Positions 1-5,889 of a stretch of DNA of 6,225 nt are shown here, one piece after another. The position numbers and the translations under genes are program-made. The notes beneath the pieces were generated by a model. It did not search any database. It had not been told where the DNA came from and worked only from the letters and a program-made list of their open reading frames with translations. The stretch is from Verrucomicrobiota bacterium (lineage in GTDB: Bacteria > Verrucomicrobiota > Verrucomicrobiia > Limisphaerales > CAIQOK01), in contig JANYDP010000113.1 in the NCBI GenBank assembly GCA_025363535.1, positions 1-6,225 on the forward strand. Direction: 5' to 3'. Within the stretch, counting starts at the first letter, position 1. Each line of letters starts with the position of its first letter.

Positions 1-251
1 TCGCCGCCGGGCCGCTCCACGATGTCGCGCTGCATCACGTCGGCGACTTTCAGCGACACGTCGGCGACGAATCTGGGTGCGGGCACGCCAAAGGTGTTCA
101 GAACGAAATCAATCCGGTCGTTGGTGTCGCCGCAGCGGGCGGCCACGGCTTCGGCCATGCCAGTGCGGCGTTTGAACTCCGCATAACCAATCGCCGAGCA
201 GATGGCGTCCGTGTCGGGGTTGCGGTGGCCGATGACAAAAATTTCGCTCAT
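1..251 (-). CDS. Manganese-dependent inorganic pyrophosphatase, family II with CBS region (partial, N-terminus only)
   Basis: Hydrolyses pyrophosphate to two phosphates in the cytoplasm, pulling biosynthetic reactions forward. The visible 83 codons begin MSEIFVIGHRNPDTDAICSA, the DHH-family signature; H9, D13 and D15 are the expected Mn ligands. From about residue 56 (VPAPRFVADVSLKVADVMQ) the protein departs from the short PpaC type and matches the linker into a CBS domain, so this is probably the nucleotide-regulated CBS-PPase subtype. The ATG at 251 is chosen because the conserved beta-strand follows at once; no Shine-Dalgarno is visible upstream. It lies 62 bp downstream of the GH32 gene on the same strand, so read-through is possible, but no functional link is evident. 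The remainder, including the DHHA2 domain, lies outside the window. The family call is firm; the CBS subtype is inferred from a short stretch. Confidence 0.9.
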   Translation of the reverse strand, partial: MSEIFVIGHRNPDTDAICSAIGYAEFKRRTGMAEAVAARCGDTNDRIDFVLNTFGVPAPRFVADVSLKVADVMQRDIVERPGG

Positions 252-313
252 ACAAACAAATCGGCGCGCAGGCTAGTGGGGTTGAGGCCTGGCAGCAAGC
301 AGAAGGATGGCAC

Positions 314-1762
314 CTACCAGATGGTTTTGATCGGCCAAACTTCGACGTGCCTGGCCGTGGCGCGGCCGTCGGTGGCGCGGAGTTCCAACGTGGCTTCAGC
401 TTTCAACGGGGAAATGATTTTGGTGACGCACACGGTGTCGTTGGCAAAAACCTCCAGCACGGAGCGATCAATAAAAATCCGCAGCTTCAAGATCCGTTGG
501 CCAGGTGCCAGGGCCAGCGGCGCGACGGCGTCCAGCACCTTGAGTTCGGTGCCGTTGAAACTCACGTCCACACCGCCGAATTTCAACGCGACATTCTTCA
601 CGGTTTGCAACTCCAGCTCCACCGCAATTTCGAGCGTGTTGGTTTTTGGCAGCGGCAAAGTCTGGCTGCCATTTTCCAAATGGATTTTTTTCCACGCGAC
701 GGCCTGGCCGCGCAGTTTGCTGAGTTGCGGTGCGGGAGTTTGCCGCAGCTCGCCGGCGCGCGACAAGCTCAACTGTCGCGGCACACTCAGGCAGCCGTTC
801 CAGCCGTGGCCACCGGGAAAACCATTCAGCCAGCCCCAGACGAGCCGGCGTCCGTCGGGAACCTGCATCGTGTTCGGCGCGTAGAAACTGGAGCCGTAAT
901 CCAGCAGCCCCCGCGTGCGCGGTGTGAAGCGGCAGGTCGCCGCGTCGAAATCGCCGACGAAGTATTGCACCTTGCCGTAGGGCGAAACGAACAGCACCCA
1001 CTGATCGCCGAGCTTGAAAAAGTTGGGGCACTCGACCGTGGGCGCGCCGGCATCGGGATGCTGAAACATCACGCCGCGATGTTTCCATTTCGTCAGCTCG
1101 GGATTTTCGGCTTCGTAAATGTTGACCGCCGCCTGATGTTCCCGCGCCATGTGGCCGCCGGTCACGAGAAAAGTTTTTTTGCCTTCTTTAAAAACAAACG
1201 GGTCGCGCCAGTCGTAGATTTTTTTTCCGTTCAACGTGTCGGTTAGAACGGGATTGGCCGGGGATTTTTGCCAGGTGATCAAATCGTCGTCGCCGAGGGC
1301 GGCCCACTGGTCGGCGTGGTCGAACGGGCCTTTGGCCGGGCCGACGCTGGTGTAAAAGCACATGGGCTGGCCCAGGCCGTTGAGGGTGCAGCAGCCCGAC
1401 CAGACTTCCGCTTCCCCCAGCTCGCGGCTCGGCCAGAGGGCGACGGGCAGCGGCTCCCATTTCGCCAGGTCGCGGCTGCGGACGTGGCCCCAAAATTTCG
1501 GGCCGCTTTCGTCGCTGAACGGATGCAGTTGGTAGAAGAGGTGATAGAAACCTTTGTAAAAAATCGGGCCGTTGGGGTCGTTGATCCACTGCGCCGGGCC
1601 GGTGATGTGAAAGATCGGATGTGTGGGATCAGCCAGTGCGCGGGGCGTGGCGGCGGCGATGTCGGCGTTGGCGCGGAGCAAGGCTTCGTTGGTGGTTGCG
1701 CTGCGGGCGGCGAATGGCCAGAGCAAAAGGGCGGCGCAGGACAATGGGTGGATTCGTTGCAT
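314..1762 (-). CDS. Secreted GH32 beta-fructofuranosidase (levanase/inulinase/invertase type)
   Basis: Hydrolyses beta-fructosidic bonds in fructans or sucrose with retention of configuration. The 482 residues start with a Sec signal peptide (hydrophobic residues about 8-19, likely cleavage near ARSA, 19-22), so it acts outside the cytoplasm. The five-bladed propeller carries the three GH32 acids: nucleophile D62 in WINDPNG (59-65), transition-state stabiliser D187 in WRDP (185-188), and acid/base E244 in ECPN (244-247). The C-terminal beta-sandwich is present, with the family motif DRSVLEVFAND (432-442). Length and domain order are complete. The signal peptide argues against a cytoplasmic sucrose-6-phosphate hydrolase. 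The ATG at 1762 is supported by GAGAAG eight bases upstream. It is divergent from the GH53 galactanase, suggesting a small plant-polysaccharide locus. The exact substrate (levan, inulin or sucrose) cannot be read from sequence. Confidence 0.95.
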   Translation of the reverse strand: MQRIHPLSCAALLLWPFAARSATTNEALLRANADIAAATPRALADPTHPIFHITGPAQWINDPNGPIFYKGFYHLFYQLHPFSDESGPKFWGHVRSRDLAKWEPLPVALWPSRELGEAEVWSGCCTLNGLGQPMCFYTSVGPAKGPFDHADQWAALGDDDLITWQKSPANPVLTDTLNGKKIYDWRDPFVFKEGKKTFLVTGGHMAREHQAAVNIYEAENPELTKWKHRGVMFQHPDAGAPTVECPNFFKLGDQWVLFVSPYGKVQYFVGDFDAATCRFTPRTRGLLDYGSSFYAPNTMQVPDGRRLVWGWLNGFPGGHGWNGCLSVPRQLSLSRAGELRQTPAPQLSKLRGQAVAWKKIHLENGSQTLPLPKTNTLEIAVELELQTVKNVALKFGGVDVSFNGTELKVLDAVAPLALAPGQRILKLRIFIDRSVLEVFANDTVCVTKIISPLKAEATLELRATDGRATARHVEVWPIKTIW

Positions 1763-1770
1763 CCGGCCAG

Positions 1771-1776
1771 CTTCTC
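1771..1776 (-). promoter_or_regulatory. Ribosome binding site of the GH32 gene
   Basis: On the minus strand GAGAAG lies eight bases before the ATG at 1762. It is a partial match to the anti-Shine-Dalgarno complement, yet the best candidate in this window, since the other starts have none I can see. It supports this ATG as the true start. Confidence 0.45.
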
Positions 1777-1802
1777 TGGATGCGTGCCGGAGTTCAAGCG
1801 AT

Positions 1803-1832
1803 CAAACACCGTTGGCCGCTGCAAGGTGTTTG
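1803..1832. promoter_or_regulatory. Inverted repeat between the divergent GH32 and GH53 genes (candidate operator)
   Basis: CAAACACC (1803-1810) and GGTGTTTG (1825-1832) are perfect 8-bp inverted arms separated by 14 bp. After one unpaired G (1811), TTG (1812-1814) can also pair with CAA (1822-1824), giving an 11-pair stem in RNA. The arms start 22 bp apart, about two helical turns, which suits a dimeric regulator bound on one face of the DNA. The site lies 40 bp upstream of the GH32 ATG and 38 bp upstream of the chosen GH53 ATG, so one protein could control both. No regulator gene is present in the window. An RNA hairpin in a 5' leader is the alternative reading. Confidence 0.45.
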
Positions 1833-1857
1833 GCTTTTCAAAATTCTCGCGTATGCT
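1830..1857 (+). promoter_or_regulatory. Possible sigma-70-type promoter for the GH53 gene
   Basis: TTGGCT (1830-1835, four of six to TTGACA) and TATGCT (1852-1857, four of six to TATAAT) are separated by 16 bp. The -35 element overlaps the right arm of the inverted repeat, which would fit a repressor site. If real, transcription would begin near 1864, making the mRNA nearly leaderless for an ATG at 1871 and excluding the ATG at 1853. Matches of this quality occur often by chance. Confidence 0.2.
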
Positions 1858-1870
1858 GACCTCGCTCCTG

Positions 1871-3214
1871 ATGCAACCGTTGAAATTAAAATTCGCTGTC
1901 CTGGTAACTGTCGTGTTGGTGTGGGCTGCCGGTTCGGTTGCCGCCGCCACCACGAATTTTATGGCGGCGGCGGATTTTTCCCACCTGAAATTTTTTGAAG
2001 ACCAGGGAAAAAAATACCGGGAAGCCGGACAGATTCAGGACGGGCTTCAAATTCTCAAGCAGCACGGTCTGAATTGCGTCCGCCTCCGGATTTTCACCAG
2101 CAGCACGGCGCAGGCGCAGGGCGGCGTCATGAACGCCTACAACTACACCAACAATCTTGCCTACAACCTGCCGCTCGCGGTGCGGGTCAAGCAGGCCGGG
2201 CTGCTCTTCGCGCTGGATTTTCATTACTCCGACACCTGGGCGGATCCTGGCAATCAAGCCACGCCTAGCGCTTGGACAAACCTTGCTTTTCCCCAGCTCG
2301 TGCAACAAATGCGGGCCTACAACAGCAACACCATCGCCGCCTTCAAGGCTGTTGGCGCGCTGCCGGACTATGTGCAGATCGGCAACGAGATCACGTCGGG
2401 AATGTTGTTCACCAACGGATTGGTTTCCGGCGATGGCGGCGCGTCGTGGTCGCGCCTCGGCCAGTTGATGACGAATGCGATTCAGGGAATCCGGGACGCG
2501 GCGGGGACCAACATGCCCAAGGTGATCGTGCACATTGATCGCGGCGGAGATTGGGCGAAGACGATGTGGTTCTTCGACAACTTGAACGCGCAAGGAGTGG
2601 CTTACGACATCATCGGCGAAAGTTATTACCCTTTCTTCCACGGCTCGTTGACGAACCTGAACCTCTGTCTTAGCAACGCGGCGGTGCGCTACGGCAAGCC
2701 CATCGTGATCGCGGAAACGGCTTTTCCTTCAACCAACACTTTCCCCATATCCTGGACGAATAATGGCGCGAGTCTTTACGGTTTCCCGCCCACGCCCGCC
2801 GGGCAGGTCAGTTTCATCGCAGCACTGGCCAGGATTATTAAAAGTGTGCCGAACCAACTCGGGGTCGGAGTTTTTTATTGGGGAACAGAATATCAAGCCG
2901 CGAGCGGGGTCAATGAAGCCGGCTACAACACAGCATCCTTCTTTGATGGCGGGGGAAACGTCTTGCCCGTCGCCGATGCGGTGGGTGGAATGGCCGCGCC
3001 GCTGGTAATCAAACCTTCGTTACTCGGATTGTCCAATCTTCAACTGCAATGGCCCTTCAGCGGCGCGGCGGCGGCGTTGATGACTTCAACCGGCTTGGTG
3101 CCCTTGACCGCGTGGTCGCCGGTGAGCAATCCAGTTCAAATCACCGGCACCGTCTTCACCATCACTTTGCCAGTGACGAACAATTCCCGTTTCTACCGGC
3201 TGCAGGCGAATTAA
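1871..3214 (+). CDS. Secreted GH53 endo-beta-1,4-galactanase with C-terminal extension
   Basis: Cleaves internal beta-1,4-galactosidic bonds of galactan or type I arabinogalactan, the side chains of pectin. From ATG 1871 the protein has 447 residues. A Sec signal peptide (K5, K7, hydrophobic 8-20, likely cleavage after the Ala run at 24-26) precedes a complete GH53 barrel: GLQILKQHGLNCVRLRIF (58-75), LDFHYSDTWADPGNQ (115-129), acid/base E173 in VQIGNEI, YDIIGESYYPFFHGSL (245-260), nucleophile E282 in IAETAFP, and GVFYWGTEY (333-341). Residues about 378-447 lie beyond the usual end of the barrel and finish in NSRFYRLQAN; see the separate entry. An in-frame ATG at 1853 would add six residues (MLTSLL); 1871 is preferred because it gives a typical charged n-region, though neither start has a Shine-Dalgarno. 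The open frame back to 1268 lies antisense to GH32 and is not part of the gene. It diverges from GH32 and converges on ruvB, leaving 15 bp between the stops. Confidence 0.95.
   Translation: MQPLKLKFAVLVTVVLVWAAGSVAAATTNFMAAADFSHLKFFEDQGKKYREAGQIQDGLQILKQHGLNCVRLRIFTSSTAQAQGGVMNAYNYTNNLAYNLPLAVRVKQAGLLFALDFHYSDTWADPGNQATPSAWTNLAFPQLVQQMRAYNSNTIAAFKAVGALPDYVQIGNEITSGMLFTNGLVSGDGGASWSRLGQLMTNAIQGIRDAAGTNMPKVIVHIDRGGDWAKTMWFFDNLNAQGVAYDIIGESYYPFFHGSLTNLNLCLSNAAVRYGKPIVIAETAFPSTNTFPISWTNNGASLYGFPPTPAGQVSFIAALARIIKSVPNQLGVGVFYWGTEYQAASGVNEAGYNTASFFDGGGNVLPVADAVGGMAAPLVIKPSLLGLSNLQLQWPFSGAAAALMTSTGLVPLTAWSPVSNPVQITGTVFTITLPVTNNSRFYRLQAN
3002..3211 (+). other. C-terminal FYRL-ending module of the GH53 protein
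   Basis: Residues 378-447 form a compact, probably all-beta segment with the pattern LQLQWP ... STGL ... W-x-PV ... (about 15 residues) ... FYRL near the end (441-444). I recall tails with this pattern (tryptophan-proline strand, ST-x-L, terminal FYRL) on many secreted proteins of Verrucomicrobiota, attached to unrelated catalytic domains. That would make it a lineage-specific accessory, surface or sorting module rather than part of catalysis. The pattern is visible in sequence; the distribution is from memory and the function is not known to me. Confidence 0.5.
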
Positions 3215-3229
3215 ATACGAGCGGACGGT

Positions 3230-4249
3230 TCAGAGCAGCGCGGACTGTTTGCCGACCACCGGCTTCAACCCCAGCTTCTGGTAGCTTTTCTCCGTGGCGA
3301 CGCGGCCTTGCGGGGTGCGTTTGAGATACCCTTCCATGATGAGATAAGGCTCATAAACTTCCTCCAGCGTGTCCGCTTCTTCGCCCACGGCCACGGCGAG
3401 CGAGCTCACGCCGACCGGTCCGCCGGCAAATTTCACGATGACCGCTTCGAGGATGCGCTTGTCCATTTCGTCCAGTCCGTTCTCGTCAATCTCCAGCATC
3501 GCCAGCGCCTTGTCGGCGATCTCGGCGGTGATGCGGCCCTCACCTTTGACCTGCGCATAATCGCGGACGCGGCGGAGCAGGTTGTTGACGATGCGGGGTG
3601 TGCCCCGGCTGCGGCGGGCGATTTCCTTCGCCCCGTGTTCCTCAATTTCCACATTCAGCAAATGCGCGGAACGGGTTACGATGGTTTCAAGTTGGTCGGC
3701 TTGGTAATAGTCCAGTCGTTCACGGATCGGAAAACGCGTGAGCAACGGTGCCGTGAGCAGTCCGCTGCGGGTGGTCGCGCCGATCAAAGTGAACTTCGGC
3801 AGATTCAGTCGCACGCTGCGGGCGTTTGGGCCTTGGTCAATGATGATGTCCAGTTTGAAATCCTCCATCGCCGGATAGAGATATTCCTCGATGGTTTTTT
3901 GCAGACGATGAATCTCGTCAATGAACAGCACGTCGCCTTCTTCGAGATTGGTGAGCAAGCCGGCGAGGTCGGCGGCTTTCTCAATCGTCGGGCCGCTCGT
4001 GCATTTGAGGTTGCCGCCCATGGCCTTCGCCAGAATGTTGGCAATGGTGGTCTTCCCGAGTCCGGGCGGGCCGGAGAGCAGGATGTGATCAAGCGCTTCT
4101 TTGCGCTGCTGCGCGGCGGTGACGGCGATTTCCAGGCGTTCCTTGACGCGGGCCTGACCGGTGAAATCAGAAAAGAGGGCAGGGCGCAGCGTCATCTCCA
4201 GCGCGGCGTCGGGTTTGGTCAAAATATTTGAAATTGTTCGGTCAGACAC
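3230..4249 (-). CDS. ruvB: Holliday junction branch migration ATPase RuvB
   Basis: Hexameric AAA+ motor that, with RuvA, drives branch migration of Holliday junctions for RuvC cleavage in recombinational repair. The 339 residues are full length. Visible in order: Walker A GPPGLGKTT (60-68), Walker B VLFIDE (107-112) followed by IHRL, sensor 1 GATT (157-160), likely arginine finger R172 in LLTRFPI, sensor 2 GTPR (216-219), and the C-terminal winged helix with FAGGPVG, EPYLIMEGYLKRTPQGR. The start is GTG at 4249, chosen because MSDR(T/x)IS-type N-termini are normal for RuvB; the in-frame ATG at residue 19 would remove this conserved segment. No Shine-Dalgarno is seen. The usual LRDRFG around the arginine finger reads LLTRFP here. 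ruvA and ruvC are not adjacent, so this is a stand-alone gene, converging with GH53 and diverging from the Pmp3-like gene. Confidence 0.98.
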   Translation of the reverse strand: MSDRTISNILTKPDAALEMTLRPALFSDFTGQARVKERLEIAVTAAQQRKEALDHILLSGPPGLGKTTIANILAKAMGGNLKCTSGPTIEKAADLAGLLTNLEEGDVLFIDEIHRLQKTIEEYLYPAMEDFKLDIIIDQGPNARSVRLNLPKFTLIGATTRSGLLTAPLLTRFPIRERLDYYQADQLETIVTRSAHLLNVEIEEHGAKEIARRSRGTPRIVNNLLRRVRDYAQVKGEGRITAEIADKALAMLEIDENGLDEMDKRILEAVIVKFAGGPVGVSSLAVAVGEEADTLEEVYEPYLIMEGYLKRTPQGRVATEKSYQKLGLKPVVGKQSALL

Positions 4250-4261
4250 GGCGACAAGGAT

Positions 4262-4278
4262 GCGGAAAGGCTTTCTGC
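4262..4278. promoter_or_regulatory. Near-perfect 17-bp palindrome upstream of ruvB
   Basis: The site GCGGAAAGGCTTTCTGC is symmetric about base 4270: seven of the eight base pairs match, the exception being G4264/T4276. It lies 12 bp upstream of the ruvB GTG on the minus strand, inside the 133-bp gap shared with the Pmp3-like gene. It could be an operator, but it does not resemble the LexA boxes I know (CTGT-N8-ACAG or GAAC-N4-GTTC), so SOS control is not supported. The rest of this gap (4250-4382) shows no gene, terminator or convincing promoter. Confidence 0.25.
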
Positions 4279-4382
4279 GTGCAAGGGGAAAGCGGTGGAG
4301 ATTGCCGTCTGCCTACACGCTGCGTCAAACAGCGCGGCAAAATCCGTTTGCCAGAAAACCCGCCCAACCCTACGCTCGGCAC

Positions 4383-4541
4383 ATGAACAAACTGCTGCTT
4401 GTCATCATCGCGATCCTTCTGCCGCCGCTCGCCGTTTATCTCAAGACGAGTGCGGTGAAAACCACACTGCTCAACGTCGTCCTCTGTATTTTCTTCTGGG
4501 TTCCCGGCGTATTGCACGCGCTGTGGACGGTTTTGAAGTAA
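4383..4541 (+). CDS. Pmp3/YqaE family small membrane protein (UPF0057)
   Basis: A 52-residue peptide with two membrane helices (about 3-20 and 28-50) joined by a short loop. It matches the Pmp3/YqaE family in length and pattern: an N-terminal helix with the LLPPLAVYL motif, then LNVVLCIFFWVPGVLHALW, where the family normally has a PG-x-hydrophobic-HA block. Yeast and plant members influence membrane potential and tolerance of salt or cold; the role of bacterial members is not established. The ATG at 4383 gives exactly the family length, so the in-frame extension back to 4161, which runs antisense into ruvB, is rejected. No Shine-Dalgarno is visible. It diverges from ruvB and converges with the downstream membrane-protein gene, leaving 44 bp between the stops, in which I see no clear terminator hairpin. 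Confidence 0.88.
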   Translation: MNKLLLVIIAILLPPLAVYLKTSAVKTTLLNVVLCIFFWVPGVLHALWTVLK

Positions 4542-4585
4542 GTGAATGGAGCGCCGGGCGAGGCTCGGTGTCCTGCCGACTTGGC

Positions 4586-5641
4586 TCAGGCTTTTTCCGG
4601 TCGTTGCAGCGGTGCCCGTGAGTTGAAGATCGCTTTGAACTCCCTGCCCACATTGATGATGGACAGGTGATTCAACGGGAACTCCAGCAGGACGTGTGTG
4701 AACGACAGAAAGAAAAGCCAGCGCAGGCCAAAGCGGTAGTCATAGGCGTAGCTGCCGATCGAGGCCAGCCAGATCACGATGACCGCGATGAGCCGGGAGC
4801 GCGGGATGTTGTGCCACTGGATGATGGAGGTTTTGGAAAACCAATTCAGATAATGATAGGTGTAGGCAAACGCGATCAGGCTCATCACCGCCAGCGCCGT
4901 GCGCGATTGGTAGAGGACGGTGTTAATGTATTTCACGTACGCCGGGATGTTCGCCGGCACATTGAGATCATGCTGGCTGAACGGCGTCATCAGCGAATAG
5001 TTCAACTGCGCGAAGACTTGATAGGTTTCCTTGACGTGCTCTCCCATTTTGTCCGCCGAACTCGCCGGGCCAACGACAAAAAAACTCAACGCGCACAAAC
5101 AAAAAACCACCAGCGAACCGATCCCAGAAACGCTCCGGCTCTTCAACGCGCCGACCAGGATAAAAAGTCCGGTGAACACGAGGACGTGGACAATCGTCGG
5201 CAGCAACACGGAAAAGAGCGATTGAAAGAAATCCATTCGGATGATGAACGGCGACGTCACGATCAGGGCCGCGAAACAAATCACCTTTGGCCACAGCTTG
5301 CCGATGAGCACAAACACCAGCGCGCTGCCAAAGGCGATGTAGGTGACCGCCACGCGCAGCGTCGCCGGGAGATTTGGCACGAGCCGCATGTCGGCGATGG
5401 TGATGATCGCGGCGAAGGCGACCAGCACGAGGTAATCATTCCGCCCCCGCGTGAAATATTTTCGATCATGCAGCCAGGAAATTTCCGTCAGGTAATGGAG
5501 CGGGCCAAGGAGCGCGTAGGCGAACAGGAAAACCTCAAACGGCCGGACGAACGAAGCCGCAGCGGCGGCGAGCATTAATCCGATGTTCAAATAATTGAGT
5601 TGATCGGTGGAAAGCGTCGCCAAGGAGGTGATTTTTTTCAC
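4586..5641 (-). CDS. Uncharacterised polytopic membrane protein with duplicated H-x3-E-x4-H motif
   Basis: I do not recognise a named family. The 351 residues hold about nine hydrophobic segments (roughly 17-46, 70-86, 97-118, 120-135, 143-166, 174-191, 248-267, 284-300, 306-328) and one longer polar loop at about 193-247. Two segments, one near each end, carry the same spacing of polar residues: H49-E53-H58 in LHYLTEISWLHD and H316-E320-H325 in THVLLEFPLNHL. H263 (YHYLNWF) and H277 (QWHNIPR) flank another membrane segment. Such paired intramembrane His/Glu sets suggest a metal or haem site, as in membrane oxygenases, but this is inference. The start is GTG at 5641: an in-frame stop lies eight codons upstream with no other usual start between, and no Shine-Dalgarno is seen. 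Codon 7 (TTG) or M23 are less likely starts. It appears monocistronic and diverges from carB. Confidence 0.85.
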   Translation of the reverse strand: MKKITSLATLSTDQLNYLNIGLMLAAAAASFVRPFEVFLFAYALLGPLHYLTEISWLHDRKYFTRGRNDYLVLVAFAAIITIADMRLVPNLPATLRVAVTYIAFGSALVFVLIGKLWPKVICFAALIVTSPFIIRMDFFQSLFSVLLPTIVHVLVFTGLFILVGALKSRSVSGIGSLVVFCLCALSFFVVGPASSADKMGEHVKETYQVFAQLNYSLMTPFSQHDLNVPANIPAYVKYINTVLYQSRTALAVMSLIAFAYTYHYLNWFSKTSIIQWHNIPRSRLIAVIVIWLASIGSYAYDYRFGLRWLFFLSFTHVLLEFPLNHLSIINVGREFKAIFNSRAPLQRPEKA

Positions 5642-5787
5642 GCGGATCGGGCAGGGCGAAACTCATGCCTTGCGCCAGTGCGGCGATGATGCAATCCGCA
5701 TGACGCGGGAGTCAAGCGGCGAAACCCGGCGAACCTTTGGTTGCATCACGATACGTTTCTCGTTCTGCAATTTTCCTTTCGCTCCGG

Positions 5788-5820
5788 CCGCAAACCGTGT
5801 TTCATTTTGCCCGTTTGCGG
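5788..5820 (+). promoter_or_regulatory. Inverted repeat in the carB upstream region
   Basis: CCGCAAAC (5788-5795) and GTTTGCGG (5813-5820) are perfect 8-bp arms around a 17-base loop. No T-run follows, so it is not an intrinsic terminator. It could be an operator or an mRNA leader hairpin for carB, whose ATG lies 69 bp downstream. A chance match in 248 bp cannot be excluded. Confidence 0.3.
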
Positions 5821-5850
5821 AAACTGATTCTGGCGTTCGCGCGACTCCGC

Positions 5851-5885
5851 AATCGTAAATCGGTAATCGTAAATCATAAATTTTT
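5851..5885. repeat. Heptamer tandem repeat, consensus AATCGTA, next to the carB start
   Basis: Five consecutive 7-bp units. Copies 1 and 3 are AATCGTA exactly; copy 2 differs in the last two bases, copy 4 in one base, and copy 5 (AATTTTT) is degraded. As a result the 11-bp word AATCGTAAATC occurs twice, at 5851-5861 and 5865-5875. The array ends 4 bp before the carB ATG at 5890, occupying the place where a Shine-Dalgarno would be. Read on the minus strand it translates to IYDLRLPIYD-like strings, a familiar artefact in annotated genomes that carry such arrays. It is too short and lacks spacers, so it is not a CRISPR. Confidence 0.8.
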
Positions 5886-5889
5886 TCCA

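Larger units (their letters stand above)
5642..5889. other. Divergent intergenic region between the membrane-protein gene and carB
   Basis: These 248 bp hold no gene I can support. The open frames crossing it on both strands are made of low-complexity translations of the heptamer repeat and of run-through into carB. The recognisable contents are the hairpin at 5788-5820 and the heptamer repeat at 5851-5885, described separately. I could not identify a convincing promoter for either gene, nor a PyrR-type attenuator or a terminator for carB. Confidence 0.6.

Noticed and set aside
225..1246. Two long plus-strand frames (225-884 and 347-1246) opposite GH32
   Set aside because: No domain, low-complexity Arg/Ala/Ser-rich translation, and full overlap with a complete GH32 gene.
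1736..1738. Lipoprotein reading of GH32 Cys9 (sequence LSCA at residues 7-10)
   Set aside because: The cysteine is too close to the N-terminus, before rather than after the hydrophobic core, so a lipobox is not credible.
1268..1870. In-frame N-terminal extension of the GH53 reading frame by about 200 residues
   Set aside because: It runs antisense through the GH32 coding region and across the divergent promoter region; a clear signal peptide begins at 1871 (or 1853).
3308..4231. 307-codon plus-strand frame opposite ruvB
   Set aside because: Antisense shadow; the minus strand encodes a complete, motif-perfect RuvB.
4542..4585. Bidirectional terminator between the convergent Pmp3-like and membrane-protein genes
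   Set aside because: Only 3-4 bp arms can be paired and no stem is followed by a T-run in the gap.
4667..5578. 303-codon open frame on the plus strand opposite the membrane-protein gene
   Set aside because: Its composition (rich in D, R, E, H, Q, no recognisable domain) is what the antisense of hydrophobic codons produces; the minus-strand frame has coherent membrane segments.
5642..5666. ATG at 5666 on the minus strand as start of the membrane protein
   Set aside because: It is out of frame with the membrane-protein frame; in frame there is a stop eight codons before the GTG at 5641.
5851..5885. CRISPR array or attachment site
   Set aside because: Units are 7 bp, contiguous, without spacers, and no cas or integrase gene is nearby.
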